Of a DNA stretch of 64,000 nucleotides, positions 52,864 to 64,000 are shown in pieces. Source of the DNA: Sanguinoderma infundibulare (taxonomy: Eukaryota > Basidiomycota > Agaricomycetes > Polyporales > Polyporaceae); the NCBI GenBank assembly GCA_032821775.1, contig JAVLRN010000001.1:1116001-1180000 (forward strand), given 5' to 3'. The notes under the pieces were generated by a model, which was not told the DNA's origin, searched no databases, and worked only from the letters and a program-made list of their open reading frames with translations. The stretch's first letter is position 1. Each line of letters begins with the position of its first letter. Position numbers and translations under genes: made by a program.

Positions 52864-55800
52864 TCAATTGCCGGCGGTCAAGCAGACGGCACGGGTCGCA
52901 ACCAGCGCACCGACGCCAGCGTCGAATGGCAAGTCGATGGTGAAGAGCACGTCGCTACGGTCGCCGTTGAGGTAGACCGGGAGGTTGACTCTGACCGGTG
53001 ATGCCTCATCGGACTGCACCCAGCGGATTTGGGACGGGCCAAGCCGGACAGTTTCCCCGTCGTTCAGGACGAGCTTGTCGGTTGCCCAGGCTGCACCCTC
53101 TAGGACGAGTCCTGAAAAGCCACGGTTAGACAGACATGCAACAAGCAACAGTCAAGGGACGTACCATCAACGATGAATGCACCAGGGTCGTTGACCTTCT
53201 CAATGTCGAGCTCCAGGCGCAAGGTTTCCAGACTCCACCTCTTACGATGCGCCACGGCTTGACGAGTGGCGGTGATGTACGCTTCGGGGAAAAAGAGACC
53301 ACCCAACCAAACTTCGACGTTGTTGAGGTTGTCAAGCTGAGCGATCTGGTTCAGCTGCGCGAGACGGCGCGCGAAGTTCGAGATCCATTCGGATACCCCC
53401 ATTGCCTTGTGCACCTTGTAGCGGCGCCAGTGAGTTGGGATAGTCCCTGGAGTGATTGACAATTAGCGACAGCGAAACATCAGCTAATGAAGGAATCGCT
53501 TACCCTTGGTGAGCGAGCTCATGAGTGTACGCAGGTGGTTCGTCTGCTTAAGCGCGCCCTCGCAGACCTTGACGACGTCCGCCAGATCCTTGCGAACCTG
53601 TGACAGAAGCTTGCTACCGATGCTGCCCTCACGGAAGAACAGGCGATACAACGGGTCCGAATGCTCCGCGCTCTGCTTCTGCAGCGTCTGGAAGTTCTGC
53701 GGGGAAGATGAGCCATCGCGTTTGTCTACCAGCAGAGGAGTTTCCTTACCGCAGGGAGTTGCTGAAGCCATTCGCGGCAACGCTCATGCAGGTTCCGCAT
53801 CCACGCTGGCTGCTGAGACTGAGCTTGGCCCGCTGGTCCGGCGGCAGGGGTTGCCTCATCGTCATCGTCAGCCAGCATACGCATCTTGCGCAGCTTGCCA
53901 AGCAGCTCGTTTCCTGAGTGTCGATGAGTAAGACAGAAGTATTTACAACAACGAATAGTGCCTACCTTGAGCAATAGCGATGACACGCTCTGCAGTGGGA
54001 GGAAGGCTGAGCCACGAGGGAGGCTCCTTGTCGGGCAGCTGCTGCACCCAGGACAGGAAGTGCTCGAGCTTGGTGCCGTCGGGGACAGCGAGCACCTGGG
54101 AACCGGTGACACTGGGGACGAGGTCGAAGTCGACGTTGTATGCGGAGGGAGTGAACAGTCCATCCACGAATGCATCCACGATCCTCTGGTCGAAGTCGCT
54201 GTCGACCCTGCCACCGTACACTGACTGCTTGACGAGTGTGCGAATCGCATCCCAGGGAATTACTGCGGGATCGACGTTTGCACGGCCCTTTGCGACGCTG
54301 TTGAGCCAGGTATCGATCGTAGTGAATGCGGCCGCCATGTCGGAGTCGTTGAAGTCGTACGTCTTGCTCCATCCGAGAGGGACATAGCGCAGACGCTCCT
54401 GCACAACGGCGTGGAACCACGCGAGCAGGAAGTACAGACGGACCTTCTCCGCCGGACCTTGCGTAAGACGGTTCGAAGAGATGCTGCGCAGAGAGTCCGA
54501 AAGGTTCGCCTTGATACCCGGAGGCGGCTCGTTCATGAGGATGCGGGATTGACGAAGGATGTTCACCGGGATGCTCGGATTGGCCTCCATTGTAAGGAAC
54601 AGACGGAAGTTTCTGTGCGGACTGAGAGTCTGCAACTTCTTCTCCAGCTGTCCAAGCCAAGACGGTGCGAGATGGACGTTCTTGAGTAGGACCCAAGAAC
54701 CTTGACGGGCGGCCAACGCCACTGCTTGGTCCGCAAGGGTGAAACCTTCTTGGGAACCCATGGCCACTGAAGCGCACCGAGATCCAGTGTTTTGAACCAG
54801 ATTCTCAACGCGGTAACTGGCGTCATAGCCGGTAACAGAGACGAGCGAAAGAGGAGTCGCGGGCTGAATCTCGTCTGTGACGATCTTCGCAAGCTCGTAA
54901 GCAGCCTCGGCAGCGATATCGGTCTTGAACACCGTTTTGACGAGAGCGGCCGTGGACTGCAGAAGGCGATCTGGCCTCAAGCACTTGACAATGATCATGT
55001 TCCGGATGGCTTCGACGGCGGCTGCAAGGAGTCATTAGTAAGTGAACTATATGACCCGGAAGGGTCTGTACTCACGCGTGCTAGGATCCCAAGGCGAAGG
55101 AACGGATAGCTCTGGGCTGACGGACTCTAGGAAGGGGATCCACTCGTCTTCATGCTCGTTGAGATGCGTGAGGACAGGCTTGAACATCGGTTGCTTGGCA
55201 AAAGTGACTACCCGTTGCACCTGATCGGGAGTGAGAATTGTGGTTTGAATAGCGTCCGTGTTAGTGACTGCGCCGTCTCCGCTCTCCAGGAAGAACTCCA
55301 GCTCATCCGTAATTTCCTCCACTCCACGGAGCTTCACCTGCGCGAGAAGCACGGCCAGCATGACGTGGTCGCGATGGAGCAAGGCCCGGGATGTCCTCTT
55401 GTAGACAATGATGAACAGGTCATGTATCAGAATGTCCCTGCGCTTGGCGTAATCAGAGACGCCCTGCAAGTTCGGATTGTGATGGAGGATGTAGTCGAAG
55501 ATGTCGAGGAAGAAGCGTAGAGAGAACTGGTAGAAGTGGTTCACGAGGTTCAGCTGCTCGAGGATGAAGAAGACGGCACTGCAAGCTTGTGCTAAAGGCA
55601 GGTACTCGGCGGTGACCTCTTCGACCTCCTTCATGACAACATCTGTTTCCTCCACCTTGCGAGTAATCTCGGCAGCCTCCCGCTTGAGCGTCTCCAAGGT
55701 ATTGATGACTTTGTCGTCGTCCAAGATGTTGCCTGAGGACTCGTTGAGCGCCTGAAGCAGCAGCTTCTCGAGGGTACGGAGCCGGAGGCGGAACTCCCCC

Positions 55801-58800
55801 TGCATCTTCATTAGGTCTGTACGCTTTCGCTCGGTATCGGGGCGCTCGACCTTGAGCACCTGGTCCAAAGATTGGCTCTGCAGACTGCTTCTTGTCATCG
55901 TGAAGTTGACGAAGGTGACACGACTGCAAATATCTGGGGAGAACTCGACAGAAGGATCGCGAGTGGAGAGGAACATGGTGAACGATGGAGAGAAGTCGAT
56001 GTCTTGGCTTCCGAGACGAATGAGGACACGGCCACCGGTGCGTCGGATTTCCCTGTTGAGAACCGGGTTCAGGATTGGGTCTAGGTGTTCGACATCTTGG
56101 ATGAGAAGAGTGTTGCCGAAACGGAGGGCGCTCTCCAAAACCTTGAGGAACGCCTCGTCGAGGAAGCTCGTGACAGTGATCTTTCGATCCTTGTACTCGT
56201 TCATCAAGAACGTCGTGGCCTGGCCGGTAGGGTCGATGATGAGCGGGTAACGGCTGTAACGCTTGATCATGATAGCGTTCTCCGTGCACAGGTTATCGGA
56301 GGGAAGAGACTTGGACTGCCAGTTGAGACGGTCGTCCGCGGTGGACAAGTATTCAGGTAGTGAAAGCTCCGCCTTGAACTTGATCGTGGCCTCCGCGAGA
56401 TGGGTCGACCACTCCTGCCACATCTGCTCACGGTACTGTTGGTCGAAGAAGCCAGCGTATGCCAGGAAGGCCGCCGACAACAAGACGTCGCCGACGATAG
56501 TGCCCATCTCCGTGTCGAACGTGCGGCTGCCATCCTCCCAACGGGTCTTCTCGGAAGACAGACTTTCCAGCAACCTCATACTACGGTCCACCTTGCTCTC
56601 GACGCGCTCCATCTCCCCCTTGATCGCCTCGGTCTCACGAATCAGACCTGCGTACTCCTCCTTGTACCGCTCGATACTGGTCTCGAGCTCGGAAATCATG
56701 GTCACCATCATCGCGGCCTGCTGCTTGGTTGCCTCGGCCTGGTCCTCGAGTGACTGCACCTCGTTGCGCAGAGGCTCCACCTTGTCCAGGATCTCGGAGA
56801 AGCGAACCTGTGCAATCGCCCACTTGACGAGAGGACCACAGGCTTTACTGGCTCGCTGAACGGTCTCGAAGTTGAATGATGGTCGGCTAAGGAAGTCCTT
56901 CTTCATGAGCTCCCGCAGGTGCTTCGTCATCTGGGTCCCAGTGTCGTAGTTCACGATACGCTGAATGAAGTCGTCACGACGGATGATACCCTGGACCGTG
57001 CGCCAGCTGTCGATCTTGTGACCCAACAGCGTGCAGACCGACTCCATTGCCAACTTGACGGCCTCGGGCGGGTTGGCCATGGTACGGACTTCCTGCAAGT
57101 GCTGACGTTTGATGTTGCTGACGGCGGACTGCGCGTCGAGGACAGCGGGCTCGGCATCGGCAAGGTCGGCCATGACAACCTCTCGCCGCTGCTTGATATT
57201 CTTATCCTGTTCTGCGAGGGCAGCCTGGATCTCGATGGAGGCCGCCTTCTTCTGTTCTGCTTCCTGCTGATCTGCGACCATCTGCTTCAGCTTGTTGTTC
57301 GCTTCCGAATTCTTCGCTTCCAGCTGGGTCCGTTTGATGGCCAGACTCTTCCGAAGTTCCTCAACTTGTTCCACGGTTTCGCGAAGCTTGTCGAGACCGA
57401 CGTGCAAATGACGCTGCTGCTCCTCGAGCTCCTCGCGCTTCTCGTTGTGCAAGCGGACATATTGATTGATGCTAGTAGTAAAAGATTAGTAACGATCCAG
57501 CAAAGACAATGTAATTGCAACGTACAAGTCGAGATAGTGACGCGGAGTGACGTAGTTGTAACGTCCCTGACGGCGACTGAGACGCTGGTTGATATGGTGC
57601 ATCGACTGGTGAACATGGACCAAGCCGTTGACGACGGCAGAGCGGTGGGTGGGAGGCATGGAGAGGTCCCGATACGCGATGGGGAACATTGCAGGGGGGT
57701 TGTATGTTTGCAGATCCAAGTCGAGGGTGTTTGTGAATTCCATGCCGACTTGGAACAACGCCTGATCGGACCAGTCACCAAACCAGTCGAGTACGCAACG
57801 GTTGAACAACGCAGGGGAAGTGGCCGCACGAGAGGCCAGACCATTCTCGGGAGGGTTCATCGTGAAGACAACGTGGAGGTTTTTCGCGACTTGTTGCGTG
57901 AACCAGCGGTAGAGCTCCTCGTGCGAGTCGAGCATTAGACCGTCACGTTGCGAACCCTCTTTGCAAGCCGTCATAAGCGCGGAGTGCTCGTCTCCCTCGA
58001 ACAGACCCGGGACCTCGGCGTTTGCCAGCAGGGTGTTCATCCGCTCCAAGAAACCGGAGTCAAGGACGTTCGATTCGTCCATGATGAAACAAATCTTCTC
58101 GCCCTTGCATCCTGAGCGACGGAGGACTGTCCTGAGGTCCTCATCGAAGTCTTCGCCGGTATACTTGTTGGAGACCTTGATCTGGAAGATGCTGAGACCG
58201 TTCATCCAAGCAACGAAACGTGACAAGGTCGTCTGAACCGACGAGGTCAGTGAATCATACACAGGGAACAGAACACAGTTGAATACGAACCTTTCCACTA
58301 CCTGACACGCCAATGAGAAGCAAGTGGCCCTGAATCTGGCGGAAGACACGATCGATACGCAAGACGTGGTCCAAGACGTCGTTGAAGAGGACAAGTGGTA
58401 CGTCCAGTTCTTCCTCGTAGAAGATGCGCAGACGAGCTTTCGTGTATTCGCGAAGTGCCTCACGATCAACGGGGATGTAGTTCTTCGACGTCCAGTTGGA
58501 GAACAGAATCGGGCGAGACAGCGCCTCGTCGCGGTTGATGGTCGGGAAGTGCTCCATGGCGGCGTTATCGATGGTCTCATCCGTCCACCGCTTCTCTTCC
58601 TCAGTAACGAGACGATCCTGAAAAAGACGTAGCGCCTCGTGGGCCCAGACGCGAACCAGCCCTTCGACAGACAGGATCTCCAGAGGTCGAATGGCCTCAT
58701 AGATACCACGCACCCATCGAGTAAGTTCACGGGGTGAATAGACGTAGTGGGCCTGGATATCGGTGGTGAAGCGCTTCTGAGAAGCGAGGTAAAGGGTGAC

Positions 58801-61800
58801 CATGGCGTCGGTGAGGGGCTCCGCGTACGCGCGAAGGGTGGGGATGACCTTGAGCAGTGCACGGTTGTACGTTCCGTAGATCTGTTTGAGGGAGAGCTCT
58901 CCGGGGTAGTCGACCATGACCAGAGGTGCATGGCGCAAGAAACGGTGGCTGAGTGGCACACGACCTGGATCAGTTGGGGGATTACAAGCGCCGACGAACT
59001 GGATGCGCTCGAGCTTCACCCAAGCCATGTCGCTCGTTCTCCAGTAGCCACCGCATTCGACCAGCTGACGGATGAAGGAGATGACGCGCTGAGTGCCGTA
59101 CTTGTCGGTGGCGGGCAGATTGATTTCATCACAGAAGACGACAAGCCAGCGACCGATCTGGGTTGGGGCGAGGATGACTCCATTTGGCGTCTTGCGGTAC
59201 TCGCAGTACTGCTCGAACGTCTTGAGGATGAGCTCGGGGACCGTCGCACTGGAGAAGTTCAGGCCAACGACTTCCATGTCCGGAAGCTTGCGAAGAGCGC
59301 TGAAGAGTGTCATGGTCTTTCCGGAACCAGGGGGCCCGCAGAGCATCAAAGGCTTGTGCTCGGAGAGCCACGAGTACAGAACCTCCTCGTGCCGGACCGT
59401 GTCGACAGTGGGCACAACGACATCCGAAGCGGTGACAGCGTGGGACTCGATCTCGATGACAGGAACGCGGGACTGCCATCCGCTCCACTCGCCGCTGGCA
59501 ACCTGCACGTCGTAGTCGAGAAGAGAACCGCCCGGTATAAGAGGGGGGAGGTCAACACCAGTGTGCTTCCGCAAGAAGTCGCCGAGCTCAGCACGGAGTT
59601 CGAGGCGAGCATCTCCGGAGAACGCCCAAATGATGTTAACGACCAAGCGCTTCGTGACATACTGCTCGACGCGGTCGTGGCTGAGCGGGAAGTCAGAGTG
59701 TTGGATGTTGTACTCGACGACGTTTCGGACGGTCTTGTTGATGAGTGAGAACAGGGTGTTGAGGGCACGAGTGATAGTGAAGTCCATGATGTGCTCGATG
59801 GTCTCCGCGTACTGGAGCGCAGACATGATGAGCTCGCCTTCAGCGAAGAAAGGTTCGAGGATGGTGGCGATCTGTTTCTGGGTAACCAGGTGCGGCGACC
59901 CAGCACTTTCGTTCGGATCGGGCCGACGACCAGGGATGTCGACAGCTTCATCGTCTTCGGCGTCCAAAGGCACAGTCGACAGGGTGTCGAGGTAGTGACG
60001 GAAGACCATGGGGGGCTCCACGACGTCCTCGCTGAACCAGATCATACCACAACGACTGACGGTAGCGAGCGTCGCGTACTTGAGGTGCTCGACTTCGAAC
60101 ATGATACGAACGTTGGGCGGCAAGTTGAGACGCTCACCGTTCGGCAACGTCAGGAGCTTGTTGTCGTCGAGAACACTGAAAATTGTGATGAGCATTGTCA
60201 CTCGAACGAAGTTAGCATGAGCGCATACCTGTTCAAGTTCTCGACCCATTCAGGATCGACATCGCCATCGAAGATGATCCAGTGCCTCTTGCCACTCTCT
60301 CCACGAACGTCATCGACGATCTTACGCAGCGTGTGCGTGAAGAGACCGTCGTTCCACTCGCGAGTCGTCGGATCGAGCGTGCCATAAAGCGCGTCCTTGT
60401 GCATCGCCTTGGGGTCGATGACATACGACACACCCTCAACACCATCGAGGCGCTCGAGGGCAGCGAGAAGGACCTGCCACGCATTGCTCTTTCCGCTGCC
60501 GGACGGACCGACCATCATGAGACCGTGCTGGATCTTCTGAATTTGGTAGAGTTGCAAGATCTTGCTGATCCAGCGCTCGCCCTCGACAAGACGACGCTCG
60601 GAGCAGACTTGACTGATCTTCTCGCGGAGTGCGTCCAGGTTAACAGGAACATAATCGACACCAGGGAAGACGTCGGCCAAAAGACTACATGGGAAGAAGG
60701 TCAGTCTCGGCATCATAACACGCATATATGAACATACCTCGTCAACAACGGGACATCATCTGCAACGAGCTTGGGCACGATGGTCTCGGTGACACTCTGG
60801 ATCAAAATGACCTGCTCCGACGCAGCATCCGAGAGACCCGCAGCATCCGCACCCTCCAAGGCAGACGCGAGCAGGCGCTCACGTTTGAGGATACCAGCGG
60901 ACGCCAAGACAGCCTTGAGGGCACGCAGACCGAAGTCGTAGTGAGGTTGGGGAGAGAGTTGCTCGTCGCACAGATTGAAGAACGGAACAATCTTGGATGC
61001 CAAGGACTCCGCCGTACGGAAACCCTGTGAGAACAACATGACTTGAGCGATGAGTTCTCGGTCGGGCCGCGTCATTGCCATAGGGCGGAACAGCTTCGTC
61101 AAGTTGGGAGGAAGTTGTGAACGACCAGCATAGTTCGGGTTGGTTGTGATGAAGATACCCATATTCTTGTTGAGCTTGACGTTCTTGCCGACAAGCTCGA
61201 TCTCCGTGTTCGGGTTCTTCACCAGCGTCGCGAGACCCTGCTGAATGCTCTGGACCTGCTGCGAGACGGCGGACAAGATACGCTCTTCGAGACGATTAAA
61301 CTCGTCGAAGCATCCCCACGCTCCGACCTGACAGAGACCAATGAAGATGCGACCCATGGCCTGGAAATCGAAGGTCTCGTCACAACAGAAGACAAGGACG
61401 AATCGACCGAGCTGGACACCAAGCGCCTTGACGGACTCGGTCTTGCCTGCAATGCCGTCAGTACTCACGAGTCGTTGTTGGTTAGACAAGCAGACTTACC
61501 GGTTCCAGCGGGACCGAAAGGAGAACCGCCGAGTTGGTTGTCCAAAGCTTGCGTAAGGGTAAGGTAGCACCTGTCCGTGAGCGGCGTCTGGACTAAGCGA
61601 TCGGGAACACCAAGGTACTCCCATCCGTAAGGGAACGAAGCGTCCGCAACCCGGATGGCAAGCTTTTCCAACGGGTTCTCGGCATTCCTGTTGAGGTAGA
61701 AGCGCATTTGATACAACCAAGTGAAGGCACGGTTGTCAGAGATGTTCTGCTGGAGCAGCTGACGCGTGACATCACGCTGGTGGACGAGCTCGGTGATGAG

Positions 61801-64000
61801 GTGCTCGCACTTGCGACGCGTCACCGGGGTAAGCTCCGTCAGCACGACATCGGCGAGAAGATCCAAACCCTGTCGGATTGTATCGAGAGGCCCTTCTAAC
61901 GACTGTGAGCTCTCCAGTGCGGCTTCGACGGAGGCCGTCCAAGCAACTTGGACCGCGAGTGTGACCAGCTGAGCGGGGTACTTCTCGAGCCATGCCATGA
62001 ACTGATCCTGCGGAAGCGGCGTAACGCTGCCATAGAAAGATTGAAGCTCCCCAACGGCGTCGCAGAGCAGTTCTGCCAGCGATACCCGCATCTCCGCCTC
62101 GAGCTTGCTAAGCCAGTCGTTGATCTTCGGGTAGTCCTTCAAAAGGATGGGGGTCTTGAATTGGACTTCCTCGCCTTCTCGCGACGCCATGCCCTGGATC
62201 TGCGTCAAGTCATCGTCCAGTATGATGGTCGAGATACCAGCAAACATCTTCTTGAGATGCTTCATGATGCGCAGGATCTCCTTGCTGTTACCAATGATCT
62301 CGAGTAGGTCCTCGTCACCGACGAAGTAGAACCGCGGGAAGGAAGCACGCTCCCGTTCCAAGTACTCTCCGAGCGCCTTCTGGATCTTGTTGAGGAGGTC
62401 AGCGAGACGCTCGAGGGACTTCTGAATGCCCTGAATGTTCATGACGTCGACGACGAATGGAGACTTGTACACCTTCTTCATGACAGCCAGGAACTCGGTG
62501 TTGATGTTCTGAAAACGTGCGGACTCGACGGGAAGAAGGTGCTTGATGTCGGCGCTTCCTGAGAAGATACCTTCCAAGTACACCCATTGTCGCTGGACGT
62601 CGATCCAGACATCTATAAATCACTGTCAACAACTACCCTTATAAGGGCTAGAAACGTGGTCGCTCACCGAAGAGAACGTGTATGCGGTTCAGTTTCTCTT
62701 CCCAGGACCCGGCCTATGCACAAATCAGTGCCGTTCCATGTCTCTATTGGCTACTATGCGTTACCTCTTCCTCGAAGACTATTGCAAGCTTGTGAGCACA
62801 AAGAGACTGGTGGAACGGGGAGGCACTTACCCTTGTAATACGGGGACAGCTTCATTGCCGTTAGCGAGTTCAAGTTCTCACTGCACTTGTTGAACAAGTC
62901 GTCCCATCCTCTGCAACATACATCAAGCTCCGCACTTCGCATGGCTCGTAATGTGTGCGTACCTGATCAAACGACACTTGTTCTGGTAATTGACCAGGTC
63001 GAGGGTGTAGTTCGTCCATGTCTCCTTAACTTGCCGGATGTACTCCTCGAGAGCCATCTATGGTGCAATGAATAAATTGTGCATTGGGATAATCCTACAC
63101 TACCCACCTCTCCTTGCGCTTGTATGATAACCTCCTTGATCGTATTCTCGTTCTTCCGCAGGTCCATATCATAGACGTGGCCGAGGGTCATCCTAACCTG
63201 GCCGTGAATACTCGCACTTAACAATGCGCATAATATGGACTCACAATGGCAAACTGATCTGGGACGGCACCCTCAAGACCTTGAACAGCTGCTTCCAATG
63301 CCTATCCTTCAATGCCTCCGACTTGAGCTCGCCAATGAGCGTGTTGGATTTGAGAAGCCCCCTCAACACGTCCTGCACGTACTCGAACGCGGCATATTGG
63401 CGCATGCGCGTCGGCATCTCCTTCGTCGACGAGAGCAATCCATCGAGGTGTTGCCTCAGCTTCCGCGGCTGCACGGTCGCCCACGCCATCTCCCTCAACT
63501 CTCCAATCTGGTTCCACACTCCAGATAGCGCCGTCCAGACGGCCTTGAGGTCGCGCAGCTCCTCGAATACGGGCTCTAACCGCGTGTGGCGTATGAGTTC
63601 CAAGTCGAGCGCTTCCTTCGCCTTGCATACAAGCTCGTAGTCGTCTTGAACGCGCGTCAGCTTGCCCTCGAAGATGTTGATTGTGTTGAGCGCAGTGTCG
63701 GCGCGCATGCTGCCTTGCACAGGGCGAGTCTGCTCCCATTCCTGGATGATGTCGTTAATCTTGTTCTCGACGATCTTGTCCTCCGCGACAATCTTGAGTT
63801 GCAGGCCGGCTGCGACGCAGTCAGTCCTACTCGCACTCCTCTCTCCCGCAAAGGCTGCAGCGGAGGTAGGGACACGCACCGAGTTGCTCCTGGATAGAGT
63901 CGTTCTTTCTCTTGAGGATCTCATTGAATGCGCTCCACTCTCCACGCAGTTGATCGCTATACAGCCAGTCGTCGGGGAATTGGTATCGGAATCGTTCGAG
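52864..64000 (-). CDS. DYN1: Cytoplasmic dynein heavy chain, 5' end beyond the window
   Basis: This minus-end-directed microtubule motor moves nuclei, endosomes and spindles. The gene runs from beyond 64000 to the stop at 52864 with many short introns; the visible part is roughly 3,000 residues. The tail/linker lies at about 61500-64000. AAA1 has Walker [16 protein letters not shown] (about 61440-61510) and [18 protein letters not shown]2 has [12 protein letters not shown] (about 60500), AAA3 [12 protein letters not shown] (about 59330) with [16 protein letters not shown], and AAA4 GVSGSGKTTLSRF (about 58230-58320) with [15 protein letters not shown]. The stalk coiled coil and microtubule-binding domain occupy 57450-56560, AAA5 lies near 56000-56300 ([20 protein letters not shown]), and AAA6 and the C-terminal domain at 55000-52864, ending [15 protein letters not shown]. 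All four nucleotide sites are intact, as expected for cytoplasmic dynein 1. Confidence 0.96.

Noticed and set aside
56919..57938. A 339-codon plus-strand frame
   Set aside because: Antisense to the dynein stalk and AAA4 exons; no independent protein character.
58747..59748. A 333-codon plus-strand frame
   Set aside because: It lies fully antisense to conserved AAA domains of the dynein heavy chain; long antisense frames are common in GC-rich codon-biased genes.
1..64000. tRNA, rRNA, CRISPR arrays or bacterial-type operons
   Set aside because: No cloverleaf with an intact TPsiC arm, no rRNA-like stretch and no spaced direct repeats were seen; gene structure is eukaryotic throughout. A covariance search could still find a tRNA I missed.

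Overview
The window comes from a filamentous basidiomycete, most likely an agaricomycete of the polypore type. Evidence: almost every gene is cut by several 45-120 bp GT-AG introns; promoters carry TATA boxes 60-230 bp upstream of the start; and the gene set includes a Clp1-like developmental regulator, an SCPx-type peroxisomal thiolase, a secreted GH16 glucanase, Mdv1, and a secreted protein family typical of mushroom-forming fungi. Genes lie on both strands with no operons, rRNA or recognisable tRNA. The order assignment is inference.

Layout. 0.4-1.0 kb (-): a four-exon small-protein gene hidden from single-exon searches. 2.7-4.5 kb (-): AGC-like protein kinase. 4.5-7.1 kb: only scattered coding-like fragments. 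7.1-10.3 kb: peroxisomal SCPx thiolase (-) divergent from lipoyl(octanoyl) transferase (+). 11.7-13.1 kb (+): secreted GH16 endoglucanase. 13.7-18.7 kb: a chimeric pseudogene followed by the intact UDP-glycosyltransferase and NAD(P)-binding genes from which its two halves derive. 20.1-20.6 kb (-): a second copy of the small-protein gene. 22.1-25.4 kb: ATP11 (-) and a LARGE-like GT49 glycosyltransferase (+), head to head with 22 bp between start codons. 25.8-30.5 kb: MDV1 (-) and an F-box protein (+), divergent. 32.0-33.3 kb (-): Clp1-like protein. 34.1-36.4 kb: an unrecognised protein (-) divergent from the p23/Sba1 Hsp90 co-chaperone (+).

36.8-45.6 kb (-): an array of four paralogous methyltransferase-like genes sharing intron positions. 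Copies 2-4 share a TATA-centred promoter block. Between copies 2 and 3 sits a diverged, C-terminally altered copy of the 30-kDa subunit of respiratory complex I. 47.0-47.7 kb: an internally deleted Tc1/mariner-type element with 27-bp terminal inverted repeats, TA target-site duplications and a 3' transposase remnant. 49.4-50.9 kb (+): secreted modular protein. 51.4-52.6 kb (+): homoserine kinase THR1. 52.9-64.0 kb (-): cytoplasmic dynein heavy chain, running off the right edge.

The housekeeping genes act in separate pathways: lipoylation, F1-ATPase assembly, mitochondrial fission, threonine synthesis, Hsp90 cycle and microtubule transport. The two accessory blocks, UGT/NAD(P)-binding and the methyltransferase array, show recent local duplication and may belong to secondary metabolism, although no core synthase is visible. 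The most novel items are the paired small-protein genes, the complex I-like copy inside the methyltransferase array, the chimeric pseudogene and the deleted transposon.
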